A stretch of DNA of 15,251 nt, from positions 1-15,251 of the forward strand of contig JAEWBF010000096.1 of assembly GCA_023391285.1 (NCBI GenBank), written 5' to 3'. Below, one piece after another: positions 6,815 through 13,256 of this stretch (its first letter is position 1; every line of letters begins with the position of its first letter). The notes under the pieces are model-generated. The model saw only the letters and a list, made by a program, of their open reading frames with translations. It had not been told where the DNA came from and searched no databases. The DNA comes from Verrucomicrobiota bacterium. Its GTDB lineage: Bacteria; Verrucomicrobiota; Verrucomicrobiia; Opitutales; Opitutaceae. The translations under genes were made by a program, and so were the position numbers.

Positions 6815-7276
6815 CTAACCTTCGAGAATCGTCGAATCCAAATGCTGGATGATCAGCTCCTGCAGCGTCGCCAAAAACAAGTAACACATGAACGCCTTCC
6901 GCACCGGCTCCTCCAACTCCTCCAACTCCAAATCGCTGCTCTCCAGCGTCTCGTCCGCGATGCCTTTCAGATAATTCTCCCGCAGACGCAATCGCACCGC
7001 CGCACACGCCCGCACCACCGGCTCCGCATTCTTCTCGTCCAACGCAATCACCCCTTCCGAAAAAAACTCGTCATCGAAAAGCGCCAGCAACACGCCCACG
7101 TCCGACGTCTGCGCCTCCAATAACTCCGCCATCCAATCGTCGCGGAACTCCGGATCGAGATCCGCAATCGCCAGCGGCGCCGACAGCTTCCGCCCCATCG
7201 TGTCGCTCAGCGACTTGATCACATCCAACAGCGGCGCCACCACCGACAAACTCAGCTTTACTTCAATGCGCTTCAT
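6815..7276 (-). CDS. DUF2017-like protein paired with ClpS
   Basis: A 153-residue acidic, helical protein. A stretch at about 42-100 (DPEFRDDWMAELLEAQ ... VRACAAVRLRLRENYLKGI) and a C-terminal Y-L-F-L-A-x-L-Q-E-L-I-I-Q-x-L helix (about 132-146) match the pattern of DUF2017 proteins, which in Actinobacteria are encoded immediately after clpS. The gene starts at ATG 7276, 14 nt inside the end of clpS, so the two are translationally coupled. There is no signal peptide, membrane segment or catalytic motif. The pairing suggests a role linked to ClpS/ClpAP/ClpCP proteolysis or stress response; that is inference. The family call is from pattern resemblance and gene order and would need a profile search. 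Confidence 0.65.
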   Translation of the reverse strand: MKRIEVKLSLSVVAPLLDVIKSLSDTMGRKLSAPLAIADLDPEFRDDWMAELLEAQTSDVGVLLALFDDEFFSEGVIALDEKNAEPVVRACAAVRLRLRENYLKGIADETLESSDLELEELEEPVRKAFMCYLFLATLQELIIQHLDSTILEG

Positions 7277-7571
7277 CCGGTTCGAGCACCGCCGTCAAAT
7301 GCCATTGCTGCAGCGTAAACGCATACGCCTCCGCCTTCTCGCGCAACCCGCTCCACACCACCGAGCGCCCTTGCTCATGCACTTCCAGCATGTGCCGCCG
7401 CGCCGTCGATTCGTCGAAGCCGAACACTTTCTTAAAAACCATCACCACATACGACATCAGGTTCACCGGGTCGTTCAAAACCACCACGCGCCAGACCCCT
7501 TCCAGCGCGAGCGCCGTCGCACCATGCGACTCCGGCGAAGTATGAGGATTGTGTTCAGCGAAATACGCCAT
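7263..7571 (-). CDS. clpS: ATP-dependent Clp protease adaptor ClpS (actinobacterial-type sequence)
   Basis: A 102-residue N-degron adaptor that delivers proteins with bulky hydrophobic N-termini to the ClpA/ClpC unfoldase. The core VVVLNDPVNLMSYVVMVF (29-46) carries N33 and D34, which match the E. coli residues binding the substrate amino group; H65 in EVHEQGR is the third contact. N-D-P-V-N-L-M-S-Y and the later S-G-x-R-E-K-x-E are typical of actinobacterial ClpS rather than the NDDYTPM form of proteobacteria. I start it at ATG 7571. The frame stays open to an ATG at 7643, but those 24 codons run through a REP-like palindrome (which would encode LQAGSY), so the extension is not believable. 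No SD is present; the palindrome touches the start codon. It overlaps the DUF2017-like gene downstream. Confidence 0.9.
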   Translation of the reverse strand: MAYFAEHNPHTSPESHGATALALEGVWRVVVLNDPVNLMSYVVMVFKKVFGFDESTARRHMLEVHEQGRSVVWSGLREKAEAYAFTLQQWHLTAVLEPDEAH

Positions 7572-7591
7572 GTAGGAGCCTGCTTGCAGGC
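7572..7591 (+). repeat. REP-like palindrome, GTAG head (copy 4), abutting the clpS start
   Basis: GTAG (7572-7575), GA, then GCCTGC (7578-7583), TT, GCAGGC (7586-7591). The GTAG is immediately next to the complement of the clpS start codon, so the mRNA would read hairpin-CTAC-ATG. It occupies the place where a ribosome-binding site should be. Confidence 0.65.
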
Positions 7592-7743
7592 GATTTCTCA
7601 GCGCGGCAACAAAAGACCTCCCGCCCCGCCCGCAAGTCTCCATCCGCGTTTCCCTCCACCGGACGGCGAATCCGCCCCGCGCTCCAGGTTCGTGCTCGTG
7701 ATCCTAATCGTGCTCGTGCTCTCCACCGTCGACTCGCGTCCGC
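7592..7743. other. Spacer between proS and clpS with an 18-bp-period repeat
   Basis: No gene seen. The 10-mer CGTGCTCGTG occurs at 7691-7700 and again at 7709-7718, separated by ATCCTAAT, and the second copy runs on into CTC. A small hairpin, GGCG-AATC-CGCC (7665-7676), has no T-tract on either strand, so the proS terminator is not evident. Confidence 0.45.
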
Positions 7744-9516
7744 TCACCCCTTCGCCTTCGCCGCGGCTTCCGCCACCGCCGCCGCCACGCGCGCCTCGGC
7801 TTCCGCCAACGGCACTTTCGCGACGTCCTTCTGCGAACGCCACTTCAGCTCGATCACGCCTTCCTTCAATCCCTTGCCGCCCACCGTCAGCCGCAACGGA
7901 ACGCCAATCAAATCCGCATCCTTGAACTTCACGCCCGGCCGCTCCACGCGATCGTCGACGAGCACTTCCGCTCCCGCCTTCTCCGCCGCCGCCGCCAGCT
8001 TCTTCGCCAGTTCCATCGCCTCCGCCAACTGCGGATCGAGCACACAGATCAACACCTGAAACGGCGCCACATTCCACGGCCACACGATGCCATCCGCATC
8101 GTGACTCTGCTCGATGATCGCCTGCATCGTCCGGCTCACGCCGATCCCATAGCAGCCCATCACCATCGGATGCGTCTGCTTCTGATCGTCCGTATAAACC
8201 GCCCCAAACTTCTCCGAATACTTCGTGCCGAGCTTGAAAATGTGCCCGACTTCGATGCCGCGCCGCGATTGCAACGGTTGACCCGACTTCACATCCGGCT
8301 CGCCCGCGCGCACGCGGCGGAAATCCCCAAACTTCGTCACCGCCAGATCGCGCGCGACGTTCACGTTTCGCAAGTGAAACCCATCCTTGTTCGCCCCCGT
8401 CGTGCCGTTGCCGATCAACCGCACCGCCTGATCCGCGAAGATCCCCGCGAGCGCGCCCGGATTCTTGATCGTGCCTTTCACCGCGCCCAGGCTGCCCGGC
8501 TTCGCGCCCAACACCGGCTCGATTTCCTCCGCCGTCGCAGGCCGGAAAAGCGTGAAACCCAGCGACCCGAGCTTCGCCTCCTCCAACTCGTCGCACCCGC
8601 GCAACACCACCAGAAACGGCTTCCCGTCTCCGATGAACACCAGCGTCTTGAACTGCTTGTCCGCAGAAACTGAATACGGCGCCGCTTCCAGCGCCGCGAT
8701 CGTCACCACGCCCGGTGTCGCAAACTCCTCCACCGCGCCCACCGGCTCCGCGTCCTTCAAATCCGCCGGCACCAGCCCGCTCGTCGCTTTCTCGCGATTC
8801 GCCGCATAACCGCTGGTTTCATTGTAGATCACGTCATCGTCGCCGATCTCCGCCGGCACCATGAATTCGTGCGAGAAGCTTCCGCCCATCACGCCTGTGT
8901 CCGCTTCCACCGCGATCGCCGTCACGCCGATGCGTTTGAAAAACGCCTCATACGCCGCCTTCATCGCGTGATAACTCTTGATCGACGCCTCGTCGTTCAC
9001 GTCGAACGAATACGCATCCATCATCACAAACTCGCGCGCGCGCATCAGTCCATACCGCGGACGAATCTCATTCCTGAACTTCGTCGCGATCTGGAAAAAA
9101 TTCTTCGGCAAATCCCGATAGCTCGTGATCTCCGTCTTCACCAGCGGCGTGATCACCTCCTCATGCGTCGGCCCGAGCACGAACTCCGGATCCTTCGGCC
9201 CGCGCTTCCCATCGCCCGCGCTGTCCGCGCGGAACATGATTTCGCGCGCCGCCGCCCAGCGCGGCCCTTGCTCCCACAACTCCACCGGATGCACATGCGG
9301 CATCCACAACTCGATCGCGCCCGCGCGCTCCATTTCCTCCCGACAAATCTGCGTGAGCTTCTGCATCACGCGCAGCCCAAACGGTAGATACGTATAAAGC
9401 CCGCCGCCCAACTTGCGCACGAGTCCCGCGCGAACGAGCAGCTTGTGCGAAGCGATTTCCGCATCCGCGGGACTCTCTTTTAGCGTGGGAATGAAATACT
9501 GCGACCAGAGCTTCAT
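7744..9516 (-). CDS. proS: Prolyl-tRNA synthetase, bacterial type with editing domain
   Basis: A 590-residue class II synthetase that charges tRNA-Pro. The N-terminal region (SQYFIPTLKESPADAE, 5-20, and LVRKLGGGLYTYLPFG, 32-47) and GPTHEE (115-120) are standard for ProRS. Motif 2 lies at about 146-166 (TKFRNEIRPRYG and following) and motif 3 at 454-463 (GCYGIGVSR). Between them is the INS editing domain (about 223-405, with K287/K290 before TLVF), which hydrolyses Ala-tRNA-Pro, so this is the long bacterial form. The anticodon-binding domain fills about 480-565; the tail after it is Ala/Lys-rich. I start at ATG 9516 (MKLWSQYF), aligned with E. coli ProS; an upstream in-frame ATG at 9540 adds eight residues. 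No SD is visible. Length is slightly above the E. coli enzyme (572). Confidence 0.97.
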   Translation of the reverse strand: MKLWSQYFIPTLKESPADAEIASHKLLVRAGLVRKLGGGLYTYLPFGLRVMQKLTQICREEMERAGAIELWMPHVHPVELWEQGPRWAAAREIMFRADSAGDGKRGPKDPEFVLGPTHEEVITPLVKTEITSYRDLPKNFFQIATKFRNEIRPRYGLMRAREFVMMDAYSFDVNDEASIKSYHAMKAAYEAFFKRIGVTAIAVEADTGVMGGSFSHEFMVPAEIGDDDVIYNETSGYAANREKATSGLVPADLKDAEPVGAVEEFATPGVVTIAALEAAPYSVSADKQFKTLVFIGDGKPFLVVLRGCDELEEAKLGSLGFTLFRPATAEEIEPVLGAKPGSLGAVKGTIKNPGALAGIFADQAVRLIGNGTTGANKDGFHLRNVNVARDLAVTKFGDFRRVRAGEPDVKSGQPLQSRRGIEVGHIFKLGTKYSEKFGAVYTDDQKQTHPMVMGCYGIGVSRTMQAIIEQSHDADGIVWPWNVAPFQVLICVLDPQLAEAMELAKKLAAAAEKAGAEVLVDDRVERPGVKFKDADLIGVPLRLTVGGKGLKEGVIELKWRSQKDVAKVPLAEAEARVAAAVAEAAAKAKG

Positions 9517-9581
9517 GGGAAAAGCCCGTGACCGAAACACCCCGCCGCTCCGCTAGCAAGGCGCTTCCCGCCCCCCGCAAA

Positions 9582-9675
9582 TTCTTTCTCTTTCATCCTT
9601 CTCTTTATCTTTCTCCCTCCGACCCGCTCCCCCAAGCCTCCTGACGAAACATAAAGAGAAAGAAGAAAGAAAGAG
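9582..9675. repeat. Long pyrimidine/purine inverted repeat (copy 2)
   Basis: The left arm (9582-9617) is T/C-rich and contains the shared 12-mer TCTTTCTCTTTC (9583-9594). The right arm (9651-9675) is A/G-rich. TTCTCTTTAT (9599-9608) and ATAAAGAGAA (9651-9660) are exact reverse complements. It lies between the divergent proS and 204-residue-protein genes. The layout (T/C arm, G/C-rich centre, A/G arm) is the same as at 6446-6558. Confidence 0.6.
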
Positions 9676-9749
9676 CTCTGCGTTTCCACCGCCCCGGCCT
9701 CTCACAAATCCCTTGCCCCCACCCTCCTGCTCCCTGCTCCTCTCCCCTC

Positions 9750-10364
9750 ATGTCCGCCTCCCGCCCACGCCAGCCCTGGTCGATGAAATGGATCTTCGTC
9801 GCGATCCTCCTCGTGATCGTGCCCTACACATTCATCCGCCTCCGCTACCAAAAACCGAATCCCGCGTTCGAACCCTACGCCGACATGAAGAACCAGGCCA
9901 ACACCCTGCGTCTCCTCTCCGCCGGCTATCAACGCATCACTCTCGAAGCCGACCGCCCCGTCGAAGCTCCGCGCCTCAACACCCCCGCCGCGGCCACCGC
10001 CGCCGCGCTCCCCGGCCTCCCTTCCGCGCTCGCCGAAACGCTCATCGATCCACCCTTCCTCCCGCGCGAAATTCTCTCCGTCACCGCCCCCGCCACCACC
10101 AACGCTCTCTTCACCTACCCCGTCCTCGTCACCTGCACGCTGCCCGACCAAAAACACCAGCTCGCCGGCGCGTTCCTCTACGTCCGTGACGACGAACTGA
10201 TCTTCGTCCCCCAATTCGAAAACATCGACGGCGACCTCTCCGCCCGCACCCGCGAGCACACGCTCCGTCTCACCGTTCCCGCCGGCTCGCTCAAACCCGG
10301 CACCTACCGCGCCACCCTCCCCGGCGCCCACACGTCCCAATCCTGGTCCCTCGACGTCCGCTGA
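9750..10364 (+). CDS. Membrane-anchored protein of unknown function
   Basis: A 204-residue protein with a short basic N-terminus, one hydrophobic segment (about residues 13-31, WIFVAILLVIVPYTFIRL) and no cleavage site that I recognise, followed by a soluble domain outside the membrane. The C-terminal third (ELIFVPQFENIDG about 149-161, then LRLTVPAGSLKPGTYRATLPG) reads like a small beta-sandwich: alternating strands and a 'PAGSLKPGTY' turn common in immunoglobulin-like folds. The middle (about 68-100) is Ala/Pro-rich. ATG 9750 lacks an SD. Codon bias matches the neighbours. It is divergent from proS and 123 nt before argA, with REP-like hairpins between, so probably separately transcribed. 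I do not recognise the family. Confidence 0.7.
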   Translation: MSASRPRQPWSMKWIFVAILLVIVPYTFIRLRYQKPNPAFEPYADMKNQANTLRLLSAGYQRITLEADRPVEAPRLNTPAAATAAALPGLPSALAETLIDPPFLPREILSVTAPATTNALFTYPVLVTCTLPDQKHQLAGAFLYVRDDELIFVPQFENIDGDLSARTREHTLRLTVPAGSLKPGTYRATLPGAHTSQSWSLDVR

Positions 10365-10373
10365 TAATCCCGT

Positions 10374-10413
10374 GGCGCGGCAGCGCCGGTAGGGGCGGCT
10401 CTCCGAGCCGTCC
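10374..10413 (+). repeat. REP-like palindrome with GTAG head (copy 5) next to a second hairpin
   Basis: GTAG (10389-10392) precedes CGGCTC (10396-10401), loop TCC, GAGCCG (10405-10410). Just before it is another small hairpin, GGCGC-GGCA-GCGCC (10374-10387). Two hairpins side by side recall the paired (BIME-like) arrangement of REP elements. It lies in the 123-nt space before argA, 7 nt past the stop of the upstream gene, and may also end that transcript, although no T-tract follows. Confidence 0.65.
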
Positions 10414-10487
10414 GTTCCGCGCTCCGTCGCGCTCCACCCACTATTGACGCCCACCCCTCCTTCCTCGAAAAACGCGCTCCCATCTCA

Positions 10488-11831
10488 ATGAGCAACGGCC
10501 CTGGCCATTCCACGCCTCCTCCGACCTCGACCGCCCACGCGACCACGATCAAGCCCACCGATCTCCGCGGCATCCTCCAATATGTCCCGCGCTTCCAGGG
10601 CCAGATCTTCGTCATCGCCATCGACGGCTCCATCGTCGCCGACGAAAACTTCGCCAATCTCCTCGTCGATCTCGCCGTCCTCCGCTCGCTCGACATCAAA
10701 CTCGTCCTCGTCCACGGCATCGGCCAGCAGATCCAGGAACTCTCCACGAGCCGCAGTATCCCAATTTCAAATACCGACGGCACCGGCGTCACCGACGCCC
10801 CCACGCTCGACCTCGCCATCCGCGCCTCCTCCCGCGTCTCGCACGCGCTCATCGAGGGTCTCACGCAAAACTCCCTGAAGTGCGCCGTCACCAACGCCGT
10901 CCGCGCCCTCCCCCTCGGCATCATCCGCGGCGTCGATCAACAATTCACCGGCCGCGTCGATCGCATCGACAAGGATTTCCTCACCGGCCTCATCGAACGC
11001 GATGTCGTCCCCATCCTCTCGCCCATCGGCTTCGGACCCGACGGCCGCTCCCTCCGCGTCAACTCCGACCTCCTCGCCGCCGAACTCGCCGAGTCCCTCC
11101 AGGCCACCAAGGTTCTCTATCTCACCCCGCACCCCGGCCTCGTGATCGACGGCGAATTCCGCCGCGACATCTCCGTCGACGCCATGCGCAAGCTCCTCGC
11201 CGAGCGTCCCGAAGCCATCGCCGAAGCCACGCGCAGCAAAGCCGTCCACGCCGTCAAAGCCATCGAGACCGGCACGCCGCGCGTCCACATCGTCGACGGC
11301 CGCATTTTCGACGGCCTCCTCAACGAGGTCTTCTCCAACGAAGGCGTCGGCTCGCTCGTTTACGGCAACGATTATCAACAGATCCGCAAAGCGCGCAAAA
11401 GCGATGTCCGTCTGATCTACAGTCTCACGCGCTCCGCCGTCCGCCGCGAAGAACTGCTCCACCGCACGCAGCAAGCCATCGAGAAAAACATCGACCAGTT
11501 CTTCGTCTTCGAAATCGACGAAAACATCATCGCCTGCGTTACGCTCTACTTCTACCCCGACAAGCCCGGCCTCGCCGAAGTCGGCTCGCTCTACGTCATG
11601 CCGTTTTACCACAACCGTGGCATCGGCAAAAAAATGGTCGAATACGCCATGCTCGTCGCGAAGGAACGCGGCGCCAAAACCATCATCGCTCTTTCGACCC
11701 AAAGCTTCGGCTTCTTCCAAAACGTCCTCGGCTTCGAAGAGGCCGACAAATCCGCCCTCCCCGAAGCCCGCCTCAAGGCTTACGAAGAAAGCGGCCGCAA
11801 CGCCAAAGTCCTCCGCAAAAACCTCGCCTGA
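10488..11831 (+). CDS. argA: N-acetylglutamate synthase (amino-acid N-acetyltransferase), ArgA type
   Basis: A 447-residue enzyme making N-acetylglutamate from glutamate and acetyl-CoA, the first step of arginine synthesis. It is collinear with E. coli ArgA (443). An amino-acid-kinase-like domain spans about 25-290, then GNAT at about 300-447. The GNAT core is visible as V-G-S-L-Y-V-M-P (365-372) and R-G-I-G-K-K (377-382), the acetyl-CoA pyrophosphate loop, followed by QSFGFFQNVLGFEE (404-417) and a C-terminal SGRNAKVLRKNL like ArgA. In the kinase-like domain the usual GG of the ATP loop is D46-G47 and the G-A-R-P-Q segment is H76-G-I-G-Q-Q-I, so this domain probably senses arginine rather than binding ATP. 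ATG 10488 has no SD; the first 24 residues are Thr/Pro-rich and poorly conserved. No ARG box recognised. Confidence 0.94.
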   Translation: MSNGPGHSTPPPTSTAHATTIKPTDLRGILQYVPRFQGQIFVIAIDGSIVADENFANLLVDLAVLRSLDIKLVLVHGIGQQIQELSTSRSIPISNTDGTGVTDAPTLDLAIRASSRVSHALIEGLTQNSLKCAVTNAVRALPLGIIRGVDQQFTGRVDRIDKDFLTGLIERDVVPILSPIGFGPDGRSLRVNSDLLAAELAESLQATKVLYLTPHPGLVIDGEFRRDISVDAMRKLLAERPEAIAEATRSKAVHAVKAIETGTPRVHIVDGRIFDGLLNEVFSNEGVGSLVYGNDYQQIRKARKSDVRLIYSLTRSAVRREELLHRTQQAIEKNIDQFFVFEIDENIIACVTLYFYPDKPGLAEVGSLYVMPFYHNRGIGKKMVEYAMLVAKERGAKTIIALSTQSFGFFQNVLGFEEADKSALPEARLKAYEESGRNAKVLRKNLA

Positions 11832-11928
11832 CCCCCGTCCTTCGAAAGCGTGCCCCAGGCCCCGGAGACATTCGTCTCCCTCTTTGTCCTTTCGTCTCTC
11901 CCTTTGTCATTCCCATCCCCGTCCTTTG

Positions 11929-12011
11929 TCATTCTGAGCGAAGCGAAGAATCCACGGCTGCGAACGCGTTCGGCAGGCCAACGCGTGAATTCTTCGCTCC
12001 GCTCAGAATGA
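11929..12011. repeat. Inverted pair of the 28-bp CATTCTGAGCG repeat
   Basis: Left arm 11929-11956 and right arm 11984-12011 are reverse complements at 26 of 28 positions; the core is ATTCTGAGCGAAGCGAAGAA. The 27-nt centre contains a perfect 12-bp palindrome, CGAACGCGTTCG (11961-11972). Transcribed, it would form a long hairpin between the convergent argA and GIY-YIG genes and could end both transcripts. A third, directly oriented arm lies at 12418-12445. Confidence 0.85.
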
Positions 12012-12036
12012 TATCCCGGCGACCGGAAGAACCAAG

Positions 12037-12345
12037 TCACGCGCCCTCATACCACCCGGCGCTCAAGTCGTCCCACGCAGCGTTCTCGCGCTCGATCAGC
12101 GCGATCTTCCGCTCGCGCAGCCAGCCCTTGATCTCCGTTTCCCGCGCGATCGCGTTACCGACGCCGCGAAACTCCTCGAACCATACGAGGCGGCCGATCC
12201 CATACCGCCGCGTGAAGCTATCCGCCTGTTTGCTCTTATGCTGCCAAACTCGTGTCCGCAGCGAATTCGTCACCCCCGTGTAGATCGTGCCACCCTTCCG
12301 ATTGGCGAGTATATACACCCAATAACTTCGATGCGCCTCCGGCAC
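12037..12345 (-). CDS. Small GIY-YIG domain endonuclease-like protein
   Basis: A 102-residue single-domain member of the YhbQ/UPF0213-like branch of the GIY-YIG superfamily. The two half-motifs are V-Y-I (10-12) and I-Y-T-G (21-24). The candidate catalytic residues are present: Y22, R32 in LRTRVWQHK, and E69 in A-R-E-T-E-I-K-G-W, followed by R-x-R-K-I-A-L-I. No DNA-binding domain is attached. The start is a GTG at 12345; an in-frame stop at 12357-12355 rules out anything longer, and AGGAG lies only 2 nt upstream of the GTG, an unusual spacing. The gene is bracketed by copies of a 28-bp repeat (11929-12011 and 12418-12445), which suggests a small mobile or repeat-linked unit. Function of such proteins is not settled; structure-specific DNA cleavage is the usual inference. 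Confidence 0.85.
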   Translation of the reverse strand: MPEAHRSYWVYILANRKGGTIYTGVTNSLRTRVWQHKSKQADSFTRRYGIGRLVWFEEFRGVGNAIARETEIKGWLRERKIALIERENAAWDDLSAGWYEGA

Positions 12346-12417
12346 ATCTCCTGCCTACCCAAAACGCCAGTCGGAGCAAAGCGAACATTCTGTCATCCCA
12401 GACGGGGGAGTAGCTTG

Positions 12418-12445
12418 TCATTCTGAGCGAAGCGAAGAATCCACG
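12418..12445. repeat. Third copy of the 28-bp CATTCTGAGCG repeat
   Basis: Identical at all 28 positions to the arm at 11929-11956 and in the same orientation. No inverted partner follows it. A related but shortened string (CATTCTGTCATCCC, 12387-12400) lies just upstream. Together with the first copy it forms 28-bp direct repeats 489 bp apart, with the GIY-YIG gene between them. Confidence 0.9.
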
Positions 12446-12489
12446 CAACCGTCTGCTATCGCCCTCACGAAGTCCAACTCCCTCCCCCC

Positions 12490-13242
12490 TCACTCCCCCA
12501 CCACCCCCACCCACGCCCTCGCATACCGCCGCCCCAATTCCCGAAACGCCGCCGAGTCAAAGTGCAGCGAATCCCCTTGGTGCCCCAGCCCCTCCGCCGT
12601 CACCAGCGCACTCCGCGGCACCACATTCACCACACTCGCGAGTGCCGCATTGATCGGTCCCGCGCCTTCCACGAAGTGCCCGATCTCTCCTACCACCACT
12701 GGCACTTCCTCAGCGCCCAACTCCTTCCTCAACTGCGCAATCATCGCCGCGAACCGCTCCGCATACGTCGCCGCGTTCTCCGGCGCCGCATCGCTCTCGC
12801 CTTGATGCCATAAAATCCCGGCGAGCTTCCCTCGCGTCATCGCCTCTCGCGCGCGGTCCAGCGCGTTGTTGTAAAGATAATGCCCCGGTCTCCACTCTTC
12901 TAAGGACGACCCGCCAAACGCCGCCGGTATCAAACCGACCACTACGTCCGGCCGCTCCTCCGCCACCACGCGCGCAAACGTCGACCCCAGCCCGACGCCA
13001 ATCCGCTCCGGCTTGTCGTAATGCATCGGGTCGACCGCCGGCACCCACTCATACCGCTTGTTCATCATGAACACGCGCGGATGCACCACCTGATCCTGCG
13101 GCTCCACCGCACCGCGCCCCGCCATGTTCGACTGGCCGATCAACAAGAAGAGCTGCATCTGCTCCGGCCTCGCCGTGTCCGCCGCTTTCATCGTCATCGC
13201 CGTAGCCATCGTCGCGAGCGCCAGCCAGATCAGCGTCTTCAT
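12490..13242 (-). CDS. Secreted SGNH/SASA-family carbohydrate esterase (sialate O-acetylesterase-like)
   Basis: A 250-residue hydrolase of the SASA (CE6-like) branch of SGNH esterases, which remove acetyl or related esters from sugars. Residues 1-21 (MKTLIWLALATMATAMTMKA and following) form a signal peptide, so it acts outside the cytoplasm. GQSNMAG (36-42) holds the nucleophile S38, GGSS (110-113) is block II-like, WHQGES (145-150) is the family signature, and D224-x2-H227 supplies the other catalytic residues. ATG 13242 is preferred because GGGAG lies about 7 nt upstream and it gives a clean signal peptide; a GTG at 13260 overlapping the ridA stop (GTGA) would add six residues. Either way it follows ridA directly and is probably co-transcribed. 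The substrate cannot be read from sequence. Confidence 0.9.
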   Translation of the reverse strand: MKTLIWLALATMATAMTMKAADTARPEQMQLFLLIGQSNMAGRGAVEPQDQVVHPRVFMMNKRYEWVPAVDPMHYDKPERIGVGLGSTFARVVAEERPDVVVGLIPAAFGGSSLEEWRPGHYLYNNALDRAREAMTRGKLAGILWHQGESDAAPENAATYAERFAAMIAQLRKELGAEEVPVVVGEIGHFVEGAGPINAALASVVNVVPRSALVTAEGLGHQGDSLHFDSAAFRELGRRYARAWVGVVGE

Positions 13243-13256
13243 TCCGCGTCTCCCGC

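Noticed and set aside
6710..7123. A 137-residue plus-strand frame over the 6S promoter and DUF2017-like gene
   Set aside because: Antisense shadow; the minus strand carries a coherent gene and an RNA.
7572..7643. Upstream ATG for clpS
   Set aside because: The added 24 residues are encoded by a REP-like element and spacer; the ClpS fold begins after residue 25.
7598..8596. A 332-residue minus-strand frame overlapping the end of proS
   Set aside because: Gly/Arg/Ala-rich alternative frame of the proS 3' half; the true frame has all synthetase motifs.
10767..11720. A 317-residue minus-strand frame opposite argA
   Set aside because: Acidic Gly/Ala/Asp/Glu shadow of the argA codons; no domain.
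11929..12445. A CRISPR array
   Set aside because: Only three repeat copies, one inverted, with unequal spacing and a gene between; no cas genes.
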